Positions 7,897-17,081 of a DNA stretch of 64,000 bases are shown here, piece by piece (the stretch's first letter is position 1; every line of letters begins with the position of its first letter). The notes under the pieces were generated by a model that was given only the letters and a program-made list of their open reading frames with translations, did not search any database and was not told where the DNA came from. Both the position numbers and the translations under genes were made by a program. This stretch comes from Zwartia panacis (lineage in GTDB: Bacteria; Pseudomonadota; Gammaproteobacteria; Burkholderiales; Burkholderiaceae_B), in assembly GCF_030410395.1 (NCBI RefSeq), contig NZ_JAUHHF010000002.1, forward strand, positions 372,001 through 436,000, given 5' to 3'.

Positions 7897-9267
7897 ATGC
7901 ATCTGCATATATTGGGTATCTGCGGCACATTCATGGGTGGACTCGCGCTGATCGCGCGGGCCGCCGGGCACCGTGTGACCGGTTGTGACGCAGGCGTCTA
8001 CCCGCCCATGAGTACCCAGCTTCAAGAGCAGGGCATCGATCTGATCGAAGGATTTGAGCCCGACCAGCTTGCGCTGAGGCCGGATTTATTCGTGATCGGC
8101 AACGTGGTGTCGCGTGGCAACCCGCTCATGGAAGCCATTCTGGATGCGGGTCTGCCTTACACATCAGGTCCCCAGTGGCTGGGAGAGTTCGTCTTGCAAG
8201 GACAGCATGTCATGGCTGTGGCTGGTACGCACGGTAAAACCACGACGAGCTCAATGCTGGCCTGGATTTTGCAATCGGTCGGAAAAAATCCTAATTTTCT
8301 GATTGGTGGTGTTGCGCCGGGCCTGGAAGTTTCCGCGCGTTTTAATGACAAACAACATTTATTTGTCATTGAGGCAGATGAATATGACACTGCCTTTTTC
8401 GACAAACGCTCAAAATTCGTTCATTACCGTCCCCGCACGGCTATTCTGAACAATCTTGAATATGATCACGCAGATATTTTTCCCGATCTCGCCGCGATCG
8501 AAACCCAATTCCATCACCTGCTGCGCACCGTTGCGCGCAGCGGCCTGGTCATCACACCCGCCCGGGACGAAGCGCTAGCACGGGTCATCGCGCGGGGCTG
8601 CTGGGCCTCCCACAGCAATATCAACACACCTGAAGGTTGGCATACTCGCACAATCGATGCACTGTCTTTCGACGTGTGCATGGGCGAAAAAAATCTGGGA
8701 ACCATTGCCTGGACCCATACTGGCGCCCACAATCAACACAATGCGCTCGCGGCCATCGTCGCCGCCGCGCATGTCGGCGTCTCTCCCGAAACAAGTATCG
8801 CTGCGCTTTGTCGTTTCAGTGGCGTCAAAAGACGGATGGAGATCCGGGGCACCGTTCGCGGTATCACTGTCTATGATGACTTTGCGCATCATCCTACAGC
8901 GATCGCGACAACATTGGCGGGTTTACGCGCGAGTATCGGTCCTCAACGTCTCATCGCCATACTGGAGCCGCGCTCAAACACGATGAAACTCGGCACGATG
9001 GCTGCGCGTCTTCCTGCGGCACTATCCGACGCAGACCTGGTTTTTTGTTATGGACAACGCGATGGCAAGCAGGCGCTCGGCTGGGATCCCGCCGAAGTTC
9101 TGGCTTCGCTGGGTTCACGCATGCAGGCGCACCACGAAATCGACACCCTCGTCCAGGCCGTGAGTCGTTGCGCGCGACCCGGCGATCACATCGTCATCAT
9201 GAGCAATGGCGGCTTTGCCGGCGTGCATGATCGGCTTCTTGAGACGCTCGCCTCTTCGCCGGCCTGA
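7897..9267 (+). CDS. mpl: UDP-N-acetylmuramate:L-alanyl-gamma-D-glutamyl-meso-diaminopimelate ligase
   Basis: A 456-residue Mur-family ligase of peptidoglycan recycling. It joins recovered murein tripeptide to UDP-MurNAc. The N-terminal HILGICGTFMGGLA distinguishes Mpl from MurC. The ATP loop is AGTHGKTTTSSMLAW near residues 109-123, with later EADEYDTAFFD and DFAHHPTAI. The ATG at 7897 has GGAGG at 7886-7890. The open frame extends back to 7501, but those residues overlap the antisense TlpA gene and look random, so I exclude them. Confidence 0.96.
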   Translation: MHLHILGICGTFMGGLALIARAAGHRVTGCDAGVYPPMSTQLQEQGIDLIEGFEPDQLALRPDLFVIGNVVSRGNPLMEAILDAGLPYTSGPQWLGEFVLQGQHVMAVAGTHGKTTTSSMLAWILQSVGKNPNFLIGGVAPGLEVSARFNDKQHLFVIEADEYDTAFFDKRSKFVHYRPRTAILNNLEYDHADIFPDLAAIETQFHHLLRTVARSGLVITPARDEALARVIARGCWASHSNINTPEGWHTRTIDALSFDVCMGEKNLGTIAWTHTGAHNQHNALAAIVAAAHVGVSPETSIAALCRFSGVKRRMEIRGTVRGITVYDDFAHHPTAIATTLAGLRASIGPQRLIAILEPRSNTMKLGTMAARLPAALSDADLVFCYGQRDGKQALGWDPAEVLASLGSRMQAHHEIDTLVQAVSRCARPGDHIVIMSNGGFAGVHDRLLETLASSPA

Positions 9268-9303
9268 AGGGCCCTTGACTGATTCACCGGAATACCCAAA
9301 CCC

Positions 9304-11220
9304 ATGTACGTTTTATATGAAGAAGATGGCGCTTTTAAAACAGGCCACATCATGACTGAGGCCGACGCCACGCTTCAAATCGAGTCGGAGTCCGGCAAGC
9401 GAAGCAAGGTCAAGCGCGCGAACTGCATTTTCACCTTCGCGAGTCCATCGCCTGATATTTTGATTTCCCAAGCTGAGAATCTTGCCGCAGAAATCGATTT
9501 GCCTTTTTTGTGGGAATGCGCGCCCGCCGATGAGTTTGATATCGACACGATGGGGGCTGAGTACTTCGGTCATCCGCCAGACACCCTCGAAAAAACAACG
9601 CTTTTGTTCAGACTGCACAGTGCGCCGATTTATTTTCATCGGCGCGGTCGCGGCCGTTATCGTGCCGCGCCACCAGACATCCTGAGTGCGGCGCTCGCCG
9701 CACAAGAAAAGAAACAACGTGCGGCAGCGCAAACAGAAGAATGGGCGCAGGCAATCGCTGCGGGACAACTACCCGATGAGGTCGCGCAAGCCGCGATGAG
9801 CCTGGTGACCAAACCAGATAAGAATTCCCAAGCATGGAAAGCACTCGAGGCAGCCTGCGCGATGCGCCAAACAACGCCCGAGAGGCTGCTTCTGGATTCC
9901 GGTGCGTGGCCGCATGCGCTGGCGCTGCACAAAGGCCGTTTCCTGGCGACGCATTTTCCTCGCGGTACGGCCTTCGCACCCTGCGAAGTACCCGGCATCG
10001 GGCGTGAACTGCCTCTCGCAGAGGTCGATGCCTATTCTGTCGACGACATCAGTACAACAGAGATCGATGACGCACTGTCCGTCACCCGACTCCCGGATGG
10101 CAACTTGCGCGTGGGTATCCATATCGCCGCCCCCGGTCTATCAGTGACCAAAGACAGCATGCTCGACAAGCTCGCACGCGCGCGAATGTCAACTGTTTAC
10201 ATGCCCGGGGACAAGATCCCGATGCAACCCGATGAGGTGATTGCAGCATTTTCTCTGGATGAAGGACGACCTGTTCCCGCCCTTTCGCTGTATGTCGTGG
10301 CCAACCCTGAAACAGGCGAAATCCTCTCGCATGAGAGTCGGCTTGAGCGCGTGGTCGTGCGCGCCAACTTGCGCCATAACTCGCTTGACGCACTGATCAC
10401 GGAAGAGTCGCTCGCGGATTCGAGCATCGAACTGCCACACAATGACTGGATCCGGCCTCTCTGGCAACTTGCGCTCGCGCTTTGCAAGCAAAGAGAAACT
10501 GTGCGGGGTAAGCCTGAAAACAATAATCGGGTCGAATACAGCTTCTACGTCGAAGGCGACCCAGACAATCCGGATTCGACTGTCCGTATCGTGCCGCGTT
10601 TGCGCAATGCGCCCCTGGACAGACTCGTTGCCGAGTACATGATTCTGGCCAACAGTACCTGGGGTGGCTTACTCGCGACACATGGTTTGCCGGGCATTTA
10701 CCGCTCGCAGCAAACTGGACGCGTGCGCATGAGCACACACGCGCTCCCCCACGAAGCAATTGGGGTTCCGCAGTACGCCTGGTGCACTTCTCCGTTGAGA
10801 CGGTACGTCGACTTGGTCAACCAGTGGCAATTGATCGCTGCCATCGAACATGGCGTGTCCGCACCTTTGGTTGCACCTTTCAAGCCGCGCGATGCTGATT
10901 TATTCGCCATCATTGGCGGGTTTGAGTCACAATATGTCGCATGGCATGATTTCCAGAACAACATGGAACGCTTCTGGTGCATGCGCTGGCTCCAGCAGCA
11001 GCAAATCACCGAGTGCGAGGCTACTGTCCTGAAAGAAGATCTTGTGCGCCTGAGCCATGCGCCAATGATCGTGCGACTCAATGGACTCCCCTCTCTCGAC
11101 AGAGGACAGCGCATCAAGCTACAAATCAATCGCTTCGATGAGCTGGCACTCGAGATGGACTGCCAGTACCTCTCGAGTATTGAAAACGAGCAACCCGAGG
11201 ACCCTATAGAAGCAACGTGA
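9304..11220 (+). CDS. RNB-domain exoribonuclease (RNase II family)
   Basis: A 638-residue RNase II/R-family 3'-to-5' exoribonuclease. The RNB catalytic core is clear. VDDISTTEIDDAL near residues 241-253 carries the metal-binding aspartates, and CTSPLRRYVDLVNQW near residues 495-510 is the signature. The C-terminal 70 residues resemble an S1-like RNA-binding domain. It lacks the basic tail of RNase R and matches RNase II in length, though the N-terminus is unlike the E. coli enzyme. The GTG of the next gene overlaps its stop by four bases. Confidence 0.92.
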   Translation: MYVLYEEDGAFKTGHIMTEADATLQIESESGKRSKVKRANCIFTFASPSPDILISQAENLAAEIDLPFLWECAPADEFDIDTMGAEYFGHPPDTLEKTTLLFRLHSAPIYFHRRGRGRYRAAPPDILSAALAAQEKKQRAAAQTEEWAQAIAAGQLPDEVAQAAMSLVTKPDKNSQAWKALEAACAMRQTTPERLLLDSGAWPHALALHKGRFLATHFPRGTAFAPCEVPGIGRELPLAEVDAYSVDDISTTEIDDALSVTRLPDGNLRVGIHIAAPGLSVTKDSMLDKLARARMSTVYMPGDKIPMQPDEVIAAFSLDEGRPVPALSLYVVANPETGEILSHESRLERVVVRANLRHNSLDALITEESLADSSIELPHNDWIRPLWQLALALCKQRETVRGKPENNNRVEYSFYVEGDPDNPDSTVRIVPRLRNAPLDRLVAEYMILANSTWGGLLATHGLPGIYRSQQTGRVRMSTHALPHEAIGVPQYAWCTSPLRRYVDLVNQWQLIAAIEHGVSAPLVAPFKPRDADLFAIIGGFESQYVAWHDFQNNMERFWCMRWLQQQQITECEATVLKEDLVRLSHAPMIVRLNGLPSLDRGQRIKLQINRFDELALEMDCQYLSSIENEQPEDPIEAT

Positions 11221-12119
11221 ACGACACACACTCCGTCCCAGCGAAGGCGCATTCGCCAGGTATTGCAAACTGGCTAGTCGCTCAGCAGCGTTTTTTTCGC
11301 TGGGGCTTGTTGCTGTCTGTTGCCTTGCACCTGGGATTGCTTGCGTGGCATAGAGCCTCACCTCCTGTGGCTCTACCCAAACCATCTGAACTTGAAATCG
11401 TGATGGTCAATGCGGCAACTGAGAGCGAACCCAGCCAAGCGAAGCTGCTCGCCCAGAATAACGTCGACGGCGGCGGGCAAGCAGACGATGGGTATATGAC
11501 CACGCTTGTGCCCTACTCAGGTAACGCCGCTGACCCCGTCATGCTCGAAACACTGATTCAACAACGGCAACAGCTCGAAACACAGCAACAACAATTGCTG
11601 ACACAACTGATTGCGCAACAAAAAACGGCACAGGGTCGTCCCGCACGCAAACCGGCCGAATCAAGCGATTTAGCCGGCGAAGATGAAGTCGATCAAGAAA
11701 GTATTGTGTTGAATGGAAAAATTGCCGCACTGACACAAAAGATTGAGCGAGAGAATGCCAAACCCCGTCAGTACTTTGACTCGCCTTCGACACGTAAAAC
11801 AGCCTTTGCCCCTTACATCGACCAATGGCGACAACGAATCGAACAAGTCGGCACTCAACACTATCCGACAGGTGTGGGGGGAAAGTCTTATGGAAGCGTT
11901 CAAGCCACGCTCACCATACGTTCGGATGGAACGATCGCCGACATCACCATTAATCGTCCGTCCAACCAAGCCATATTGAACCAAGCAGTGAGGCGTATTG
12001 CGCAACTCTCTGCCCCTTTCGCCCCTTTCCCACCCGACATGGCCAGACAAATTGATCAGATTGTCCTCACTCGGACCTGGCATTTCGTCAATGGCGCACT
12101 GGAGACCCGATCACCATGA
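11217..12119 (+). CDS. TonB-like energy-transducer / TonB C-terminal domain protein
   Basis: A 300-residue protein with one N-terminal membrane helix (about residues 25-43), a Gln-rich helical linker (QQRQQLETQQQQLLTQ, about 113-128, plus a second coiled segment) and a C-terminal TonB-type domain. That domain shows the pattern G...Y.G.v.atltIr.DGtI.di (GKSYGSVQATLTIRSDGTIA near residue 222). No exbB or exbD lies nearby, so it may serve another envelope process rather than classical iron uptake. It starts with GTG overlapping the nuclease stop (GTGA) and ends overlapping aroE (ATGA), so it is translated in a coupled chain. Confidence 0.8.
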   Translation: MNDTHSVPAKAHSPGIANWLVAQQRFFRWGLLLSVALHLGLLAWHRASPPVALPKPSELEIVMVNAATESEPSQAKLLAQNNVDGGGQADDGYMTTLVPYSGNAADPVMLETLIQQRQQLETQQQQLLTQLIAQQKTAQGRPARKPAESSDLAGEDEVDQESIVLNGKIAALTQKIERENAKPRQYFDSPSTRKTAFAPYIDQWRQRIEQVGTQHYPTGVGGKSYGSVQATLTIRSDGTIADITINRPSNQAILNQAVRRIAQLSAPFAPFPPDMARQIDQIVLTRTWHFVNGALETRSP

Positions 12120-13015
12120 CACTGACCGTCAAAATCAGACCGACCCCCATTTCCTCTAGTCGCGCACCTGCGCGCTTTGCCGTGATCGGTAACCCGGTCA
12201 AGCACAGCCGATCCCCTTCTATTCATGAACAATTTGCGGCGCAAACACACATTTCTCTTTCATATGAGCGTCTGGAAGCGCCGCTCGATGGTTTCAAAGA
12301 AACCGTCACACAATTCTTTGCAAGTGGTGGACGAGGTTTGAATGTCACCGTGCCCTTCAAGCTGGAGGCCTGGGAACTGGCACGCGAACATCTCAGCGCG
12401 CGAGCTCGCCAAGCACAAGCGGTCAACACCCTTTGGATGCATCAGGGCGCCTTGCACGGTTGCAATACCGACGGCGTGGGCCTGGTCTCCGACCTCAAAC
12501 GCTTGGGTGTATCCGGTGAGGGTGCGAGGATCCTGATCGTTGGCGCGGGTGGCGCCGCACGTGGGGTGATGGGCCCCCTGCTTGAGACAGGGTGTCGTCA
12601 GCTCCATATTGTTAATCGCACAGCTGAACGTGCGCATCAGCTGATCGCGGAGTGGAAGGCCAGCAACTCCAGTAACACCCCGCATCAGATACTCACTTCG
12701 GGTGGTCTGAACGATGCTGCCAGCCCTGCAGGGTGGGATGTTGTCATCAACGCCACCGCAAGCAGTCTGGGCGGTCAGGCACCCGAATTACCTTCAGGCC
12801 TCTATGCACCGGGTGCCTGGGCATACGACATGATGTATGCCGCGCAGCCAACGCCCTTTATGGAACAAGCGCGGGCCGATGGCGCCGCACACACCAGCGA
12901 TGGACTCGGGATGCTGGTTGGTCAGGCCGCCGAAAGTTTTTTCCTCTGGCACGGAAAAAGACCGGATATCCTGCCCGTTCTGGCCTCTTTACGCGCGGAA
13001 CTCAATGGTTCGTAA
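12116..13015 (+). CDS. aroE: Shikimate dehydrogenase
   Basis: A 299-residue NADP-dependent dehydrogenase, 3-dehydroshikimate to shikimate. Motifs seen are GNPVKHSRSPSIH near residues 23-35, NVTVPFK with the catalytic Lys near residues 76-82, NTDGVGL, the dinucleotide loop VGAGGAARGV near 142-151, and C-terminal DGLGMLVGQAAESF. The start ATG overlaps the TonB-like stop (ATGA). Confidence 0.97.
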   Translation: MTLTVKIRPTPISSSRAPARFAVIGNPVKHSRSPSIHEQFAAQTHISLSYERLEAPLDGFKETVTQFFASGGRGLNVTVPFKLEAWELAREHLSARARQAQAVNTLWMHQGALHGCNTDGVGLVSDLKRLGVSGEGARILIVGAGGAARGVMGPLLETGCRQLHIVNRTAERAHQLIAEWKASNSSNTPHQILTSGGLNDAASPAGWDVVINATASSLGGQAPELPSGLYAPGAWAYDMMYAAQPTPFMEQARADGAAHTSDGLGMLVGQAAESFFLWHGKRPDILPVLASLRAELNGS

Positions 13016-13036
13016 TTGGGCATTACACTTGAGACT

Positions 13037-14215
13037 ATGAGAACTGCCCGACGTTACCTCGCCCGAGAGATTTACCGCTCCACTTCCGTGGTGTTGATCG
13101 CTTTGCTCGGCCTCTTTACTTTTTTCACCTTGGTCGACGAGCTTGATACGGTCGGTGACAAATTTCCGCTTGCCGCGCTGTTCTATCTGCAGGTGTTGTC
13201 GATTCCAACGCGACTCTACGATTTGCTGCCGATTGGGGTGCTAATCGGTGCAATTTTGGCGCTCTCCAGCCTTGCTCAACGTAATGAGCTTGTGATTTTG
13301 CGAGTGTCGGGGGTCAGTGGTTTTGGTCTGTTGAAGATGCTCTGGACCGTCTCCCTTCCGATCATTTTCGGCGCTCTCGTCCTCTCCGAATTTCTTACGC
13401 CCATCGCTGAAATCAAAAGCAGTGAAACGAACTTGCTGATGCGAGGAAAAGTCGAGGGCGGCCGGCTGGCCAGTGGTTACTGGTTCAAGGAACCAATCGC
13501 TCAGGGCGGCACCCGTATCATCAACGTGGGAAATCTGCTTTCCTCGGGCAACGTCGCCAACCTGCGCGTCTATGAGTATCCGGATGGCCTGACACTTTCA
13601 CTTGTCGCGCAATCCGAAGGCGGACGCTTTTCAGACGGCAAACTGGTGATGCAAAAAGTCACGGAAAATCACATTGCGCCATCGATCGAGCAAACCCTGT
13701 CAGACGCCAAGGTATCAAAAACGCCTTCTGTGACAGTCACGCATTCAGCTGAGCGCAGCTTTGATACCTCGCTGACAGCAGAGCGCCTGGTGGCCCGGAT
13801 TTTGACCCCAGAACGCATGTCCTTGCTCGCTCTGCACGACTACATTGACTACCTCAACCGAAACCAGCTGCAAGCCGATCGTCAAGTCGTCGCCATCTGG
13901 CGCAAACTTGCTTACCCGTTCACTCTTTTGGTGATGCTGACCATTGCGGCGCCGATTAGTTTTATGCAGACCAGGCGTGGGGGTGTTGGCGCCAAAGTTT
14001 TCCTCGGCATTCTCCTCGGCACTGGATTTTTTATGATTAACCAGCTGGCGCTCAACGTGAGTCTGCTCTATAACTGGTCGCCCATCGTCACTGCGCTATT
14101 ACCGAATATTGGAGCGATGATTCTCGCCTTGTCGGCGGTATTCACGATGGAAAATCGTAACGCCATCGCCAACCGCAATCGCACGCGTTCATTTTGGAAA
14201 AAATCACCCATATGA
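13037..14215 (+). CDS. lptG: LPS export ABC transporter permease LptG
   Basis: A 392-residue YjgP/YjgQ-family permease, the inner-membrane half of the LptB2FGC lipopolysaccharide extraction machine. Three N-terminal helices carry the LptG-like VDELDTVG segment and [16 protein letters not shown] coupling region. A central jellyroll-like periplasmic domain follows, then three C-terminal helices. I prefer the ATG at 13037. A TTG at 13016 would add seven residues directly after the aroE stop. Its usual partner lptF is not adjacent. The stop overlaps the apaH start (ATGA). Confidence 0.9.
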   Translation: MRTARRYLAREIYRSTSVVLIALLGLFTFFTLVDELDTVGDKFPLAALFYLQVLSIPTRLYDLLPIGVLIGAILALSSLAQRNELVILRVSGVSGFGLLKMLWTVSLPIIFGALVLSEFLTPIAEIKSSETNLLMRGKVEGGRLASGYWFKEPIAQGGTRIINVGNLLSSGNVANLRVYEYPDGLTLSLVAQSEGGRFSDGKLVMQKVTENHIAPSIEQTLSDAKVSKTPSVTVTHSAERSFDTSLTAERLVARILTPERMSLLALHDYIDYLNRNQLQADRQVVAIWRKLAYPFTLLVMLTIAAPISFMQTRRGGVGAKVFLGILLGTGFFMINQLALNVSLLYNWSPIVTALLPNIGAMILALSAVFTMENRNAIANRNRTRSFWKKSPI

Positions 14216-15048
14216 GTATGCCTAGCATCTGGATGATTGGTGATATTCAAGGTTGCTGCGGCTCTCTTGAGACCTTGTTGTCACAGCCTGATATTCAAGA
14301 GGACCCCGACGCACACTTCTGGTTTGCCGGCGACCTGGTAAACCGGGGCCCACAATCGCTGGCCACCCTGCGACGCATCATGTCTTTGGGCGACCGTGCG
14401 ACGGTCGTATTGGGTAATCACGATCTGCATTTATTAGCCATGGCTGCGGGTGTGCGCAAAACGGGTAAAAAAGACACCCTGGACGAAATACTCGCTGCAG
14501 ACGATGCGCAAGACATCATCGACTGGCTGCGTTTTCAACCGCTCGCTCACTACGAGTTCGGTCACTTGCTCGTGCATGCGGGCGTGCTTCCACAGTGGGA
14601 TGCCGAACAAACGATCGAGCTCGCCTGCGAAGTTGAAGATGCGCTCCAAAGTCCCGACTGGAAAAAACACCTGCAACTCATGTACGGTAATTCTCCGGAT
14701 CAATGGGATGAACGCCTGAAAGGTCCCGACCGTTTGCGGGTGATCATCAATGCCCTGACACGCGTGCGCTTTTGCGACAAACAGGGTCGCATGCTGTTGA
14801 ACGTCAAGACCGAACCTTCACCAGAGGATAAGTCACTCATTCCCTGGTTCAATCTGTCCAAACGCGCGACTCGTGATGTCACGGTGGTGTTCGGTCATTG
14901 GTCAACACTCGGACTCAAACTCGACAACGATGTGATTTGCCTGGATAGCGGTTGCCTGTGGGGCGGCCATCTCACTGCGGTGCGCCTGCAAGATCACGCC
15001 GTCGTTCAGGTGCCTTGCGCGCAGACACTGGATCCACGAGAGGACTGA
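14212..15048 (+). CDS. apaH: Symmetrical diadenosine tetraphosphatase
   Basis: A 278-residue metallophosphatase that splits Ap4A into two ADP. The signature [14 protein letters not shown] (residues 8-21), [21 protein letters not shown] and late FGHWSTLGL are all present, and the length is normal. The ATG at 14212 overlaps the lptG stop. An upstream ATG at 14194 lies inside lptG and lacks a ribosome binding site. It is the last gene of the mpl-side plus-strand chain. Confidence 0.95.
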   Translation: MSMPSIWMIGDIQGCCGSLETLLSQPDIQEDPDAHFWFAGDLVNRGPQSLATLRRIMSLGDRATVVLGNHDLHLLAMAAGVRKTGKKDTLDEILAADDAQDIIDWLRFQPLAHYEFGHLLVHAGVLPQWDAEQTIELACEVEDALQSPDWKKHLQLMYGNSPDQWDERLKGPDRLRVIINALTRVRFCDKQGRMLLNVKTEPSPEDKSLIPWFNLSKRATRDVTVVFGHWSTLGLKLDNDVICLDSGCLWGGHLTAVRLQDHAVVQVPCAQTLDPRED

Positions 15049-15065
15049 GCACGGCAGGCAGGAGA

Positions 15066-15920
15066 TTAAAGCCCTACCCGCCCTTCTTTAAACCAGTTTT
15101 TCAGTAAAGCGTTGACAGGCTCAGACGCTTCGTAATTCACCCAATGCCCGACATCAGGCAGTATCACGCCCTGACGTCCGGAATGTCCCTCAATCATATG
15201 CGTCATCAGATACTCGGGGGTACATGTGATGTCATGTTCACCCCAAATGATCATGGTCTCTCCGCTGTAGTCATCCAGAGCAGGACCGAGCAACCCCCTG
15301 CCTGAAATCCCTCTGCTACGAAAGCGTGTGTGGATGCAGGAATAGGTATGAATACCCATCGCGAAAGGGTCGATCTGCTCATCGGCGTAAATCATATGCG
15401 CCCAGAGATTGAATCGCATGGCTTCGATCAGTGCTTCCTCCGTCTCGGCACGTTTCCAGTTGATGAGCTTGCCGCGCTCGCGACGTGGACCGCCATGACC
15501 ACCTGGACCCAGTAAAGCCAATCGACGCACAGGCAAACCTTTGGCGGCAACGTTGGCCGACACCAAACCGCCAAAAGAAAAACCGGCCAGGTCAAAAGAC
15601 GAACCGGTGCCGAATAATTGCGTCAGACACTCGGCCGTGACATCCACCATCGTGGGAAAATCGTCGAACCGCGGGTCGCTGGAGTCGCCATAACCCGCGA
15701 GATTCGGAATCCACAAAGAAAAATCCTTGGAAAGCGCTTCGATATTGCGTGCCCAATGGAGCCAGCTGCCATGACCGCCATGGATCAACACCAGTGGCGA
15801 ACCCGAACCGAACTGCCGCCAAACCACCTGGTGCTCGCCGACCGTGACCACGTGGCGACTGCCGCTTTTCTCGCGCTCAGCCATCCATTCCAGGGTTTGC
15901 TGATTCACGGGGCTGGACAT
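15066..15920 (-). CDS. Alpha/beta hydrolase, meta-cleavage-product hydrolase-like
   Basis: A 284-residue alpha/beta-hydrolase. The oxyanion HGGHGSWLHW lies near residues 53-62, the nucleophile elbow G-F-S-F-G-G near 115-120, a catalytic Asp near EHDITCTPE and the His in VGHWVN near 262. The best family match from memory is the MhpC/BphD group, which cleaves C-C bonds of ring-fission products, but esterase activity is equally possible. The ATG at 15920 has AGGAAA upstream and lies about 45 bases downstream of the -10 of a good promoter (15967-15994). The longer frame to 16028 would start upstream of that promoter. It is divergent from a LigJ-type hydratase. Confidence 0.85.
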   Translation of the reverse strand: MSSPVNQQTLEWMAEREKSGSRHVVTVGEHQVVWRQFGSGSPLVLIHGGHGSWLHWARNIEALSKDFSLWIPNLAGYGDSSDPRFDDFPTMVDVTAECLTQLFGTGSSFDLAGFSFGGLVSANVAAKGLPVRRLALLGPGGHGGPRRERGKLINWKRAETEEALIEAMRFNLWAHMIYADEQIDPFAMGIHTYSCIHTRFRSRGISGRGLLGPALDDYSGETMIIWGEHDITCTPEYLMTHMIEGHSGRQGVILPDVGHWVNYEASEPVNALLKNWFKEGRVGL

Positions 15921-15966
15921 AACGGGTTTCCTGTTTGATGAGAAAAAAGAATAATCAACCCGCAAG

Positions 15967-15994
15967 ATAATATCCCAAGGGACAACGCCGTCAA
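15967..15994 (-). promoter_or_regulatory. Sigma-70 promoter of the alpha/beta hydrolase gene
   Basis: On the minus strand a -35 box TTGACG (15994-15989) and a -10 box TATTAT (15972-15967) are spaced by 16 bases. The expected transcript start is near 15960, about 40 bases before the ATG at 15920. This decides the start codon of that gene. The region between the two divergent genes is 126 bp. Confidence 0.6.
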
Positions 15995-16046
15995 ACTCAG
16001 GAAAATTGTGTAAAGTGCTCATTTTCATCGTTTACAGAGCCTAAAC

Positions 16047-17081
16047 ATGATTATCGATTGCCACGGTCACTTCACCACCACACCGCCTCAGGTCGCCAAA
16101 TTCCGGGCGGAGCAGATCGCCGAGTTTCAACGCACAGGCAAGGCGCCTACTACGCCTCCACCGGCCGTCTCCGACGATGAGATCCGTCACGGCATCGACA
16201 ATAATCAGCTGCGCATCATGAAAGAGCGCGGGATTGACATGACGATTTTCTCGCCTAAAGCGGTGGCCATGGATCACCACATGGGCAATGAAGACACGAA
16301 CGTCGTCTGGGCTCGCTACAACAACGAGCTCATCAATCGCGTCTGCAAACTTTACCCGGATCACTTTATCGGCGTGTGCCAGCTGCCTCAGGCGGCAGGT
16401 GTTCAGCCCGGCAAGCGCGTCATCGAAGAACTTGAGCGTTGCGTCAAAGAGTTCGGTTTTATCGGCGCCAACCTTAATCCCGATCCGACAGGTGGGCGCT
16501 GGACCGACCCACCGCTCTGGGATAAAAAATGGTGGTACCCCCTGTACGAAAAAATGGTCGAGCTCGATGTGCCAGCGATGATCCATGTGAGTGGTTCATG
16601 CAATCCGCATTTCAACGCCGTGGCGACCCATTACATCAATGGCGACACCACAGCCTTTGTGCAGTTCATGACCTCGGATATTTTCAAAGACTTTCCAACA
16701 CTCAAATTCATCATCCCGCACGGTGGCGGCGCAGCACCCTATCACTGGGGCCGCTATCGCGGCATGGCGCTCGATATGGGTATCCCCTCGCTCGAGGAAA
16801 AAGTTCTGAACAACGTGTTTTTCGATACGTGCGTCTATCACCAACCCGGTATCGACTTGCTGCTGCGAGTCGTGCCCAATAAAAATATATTGTTTGCGTC
16901 GGAAACTGTTGGTGCAGTCCAAGGCATTGATCCGCTCACGAACTTTTATTTTGACGACACACGCCGCTACATCGAAGCCTCACCCTCGGCTGACGCATCA
17001 CAGAAAAAGAAGATCTTTGCCAACAATGCGCTCGGCGTCTATCCTCGCCTGCGCGCGCATCCACGCTGCCAGAGTTGCTAG
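16047..17081 (+). CDS. ligJ: 4-oxalomesaconate hydratase, LigJ-type amidohydrolase
   Basis: A 344-residue COG2159 amidohydrolase close to LigJ, which hydrates 4-oxalomesaconate in the protocatechuate 4,5-cleavage pathway. I recognise the order MIIDCHGHF, MTIFSPKA near residue 71, GFIGANLNPDPTGGRW near 136, the metal region MIHVSGSCN near 175, IIPHGGGAAPYHWGR near 215 and VFFDTCVYHQPGIDLL near 255. The last nine residues (RAHPRCQSC) do not match the family's usual ending, which is DAKLKARG-like, so the extreme C-terminus may have been altered by a small indel. No other lig genes are in the window. Its TAG abuts the plsC stop. Confidence 0.85.
   Translation: MIIDCHGHFTTTPPQVAKFRAEQIAEFQRTGKAPTTPPPAVSDDEIRHGIDNNQLRIMKERGIDMTIFSPKAVAMDHHMGNEDTNVVWARYNNELINRVCKLYPDHFIGVCQLPQAAGVQPGKRVIEELERCVKEFGFIGANLNPDPTGGRWTDPPLWDKKWWYPLYEKMVELDVPAMIHVSGSCNPHFNAVATHYINGDTTAFVQFMTSDIFKDFPTLKFIIPHGGGAAPYHWGRYRGMALDMGIPSLEEKVLNNVFFDTCVYHQPGIDLLLRVVPNKNILFASETVGAVQGIDPLTNFYFDDTRRYIEASPSADASQKKKIFANNALGVYPRLRAHPRCQSC

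Noticed and set aside
7789-8025. Longer start of the TlpA-like gene
   Set aside because: It would overlap the start of mpl and hide the signal anchor behind 79 unlikely residues.
15921-16028. Longer start of the alpha/beta hydrolase
   Set aside because: The extra part lies over and upstream of a good promoter, and the ATG at 15920 has its own ribosome binding site.
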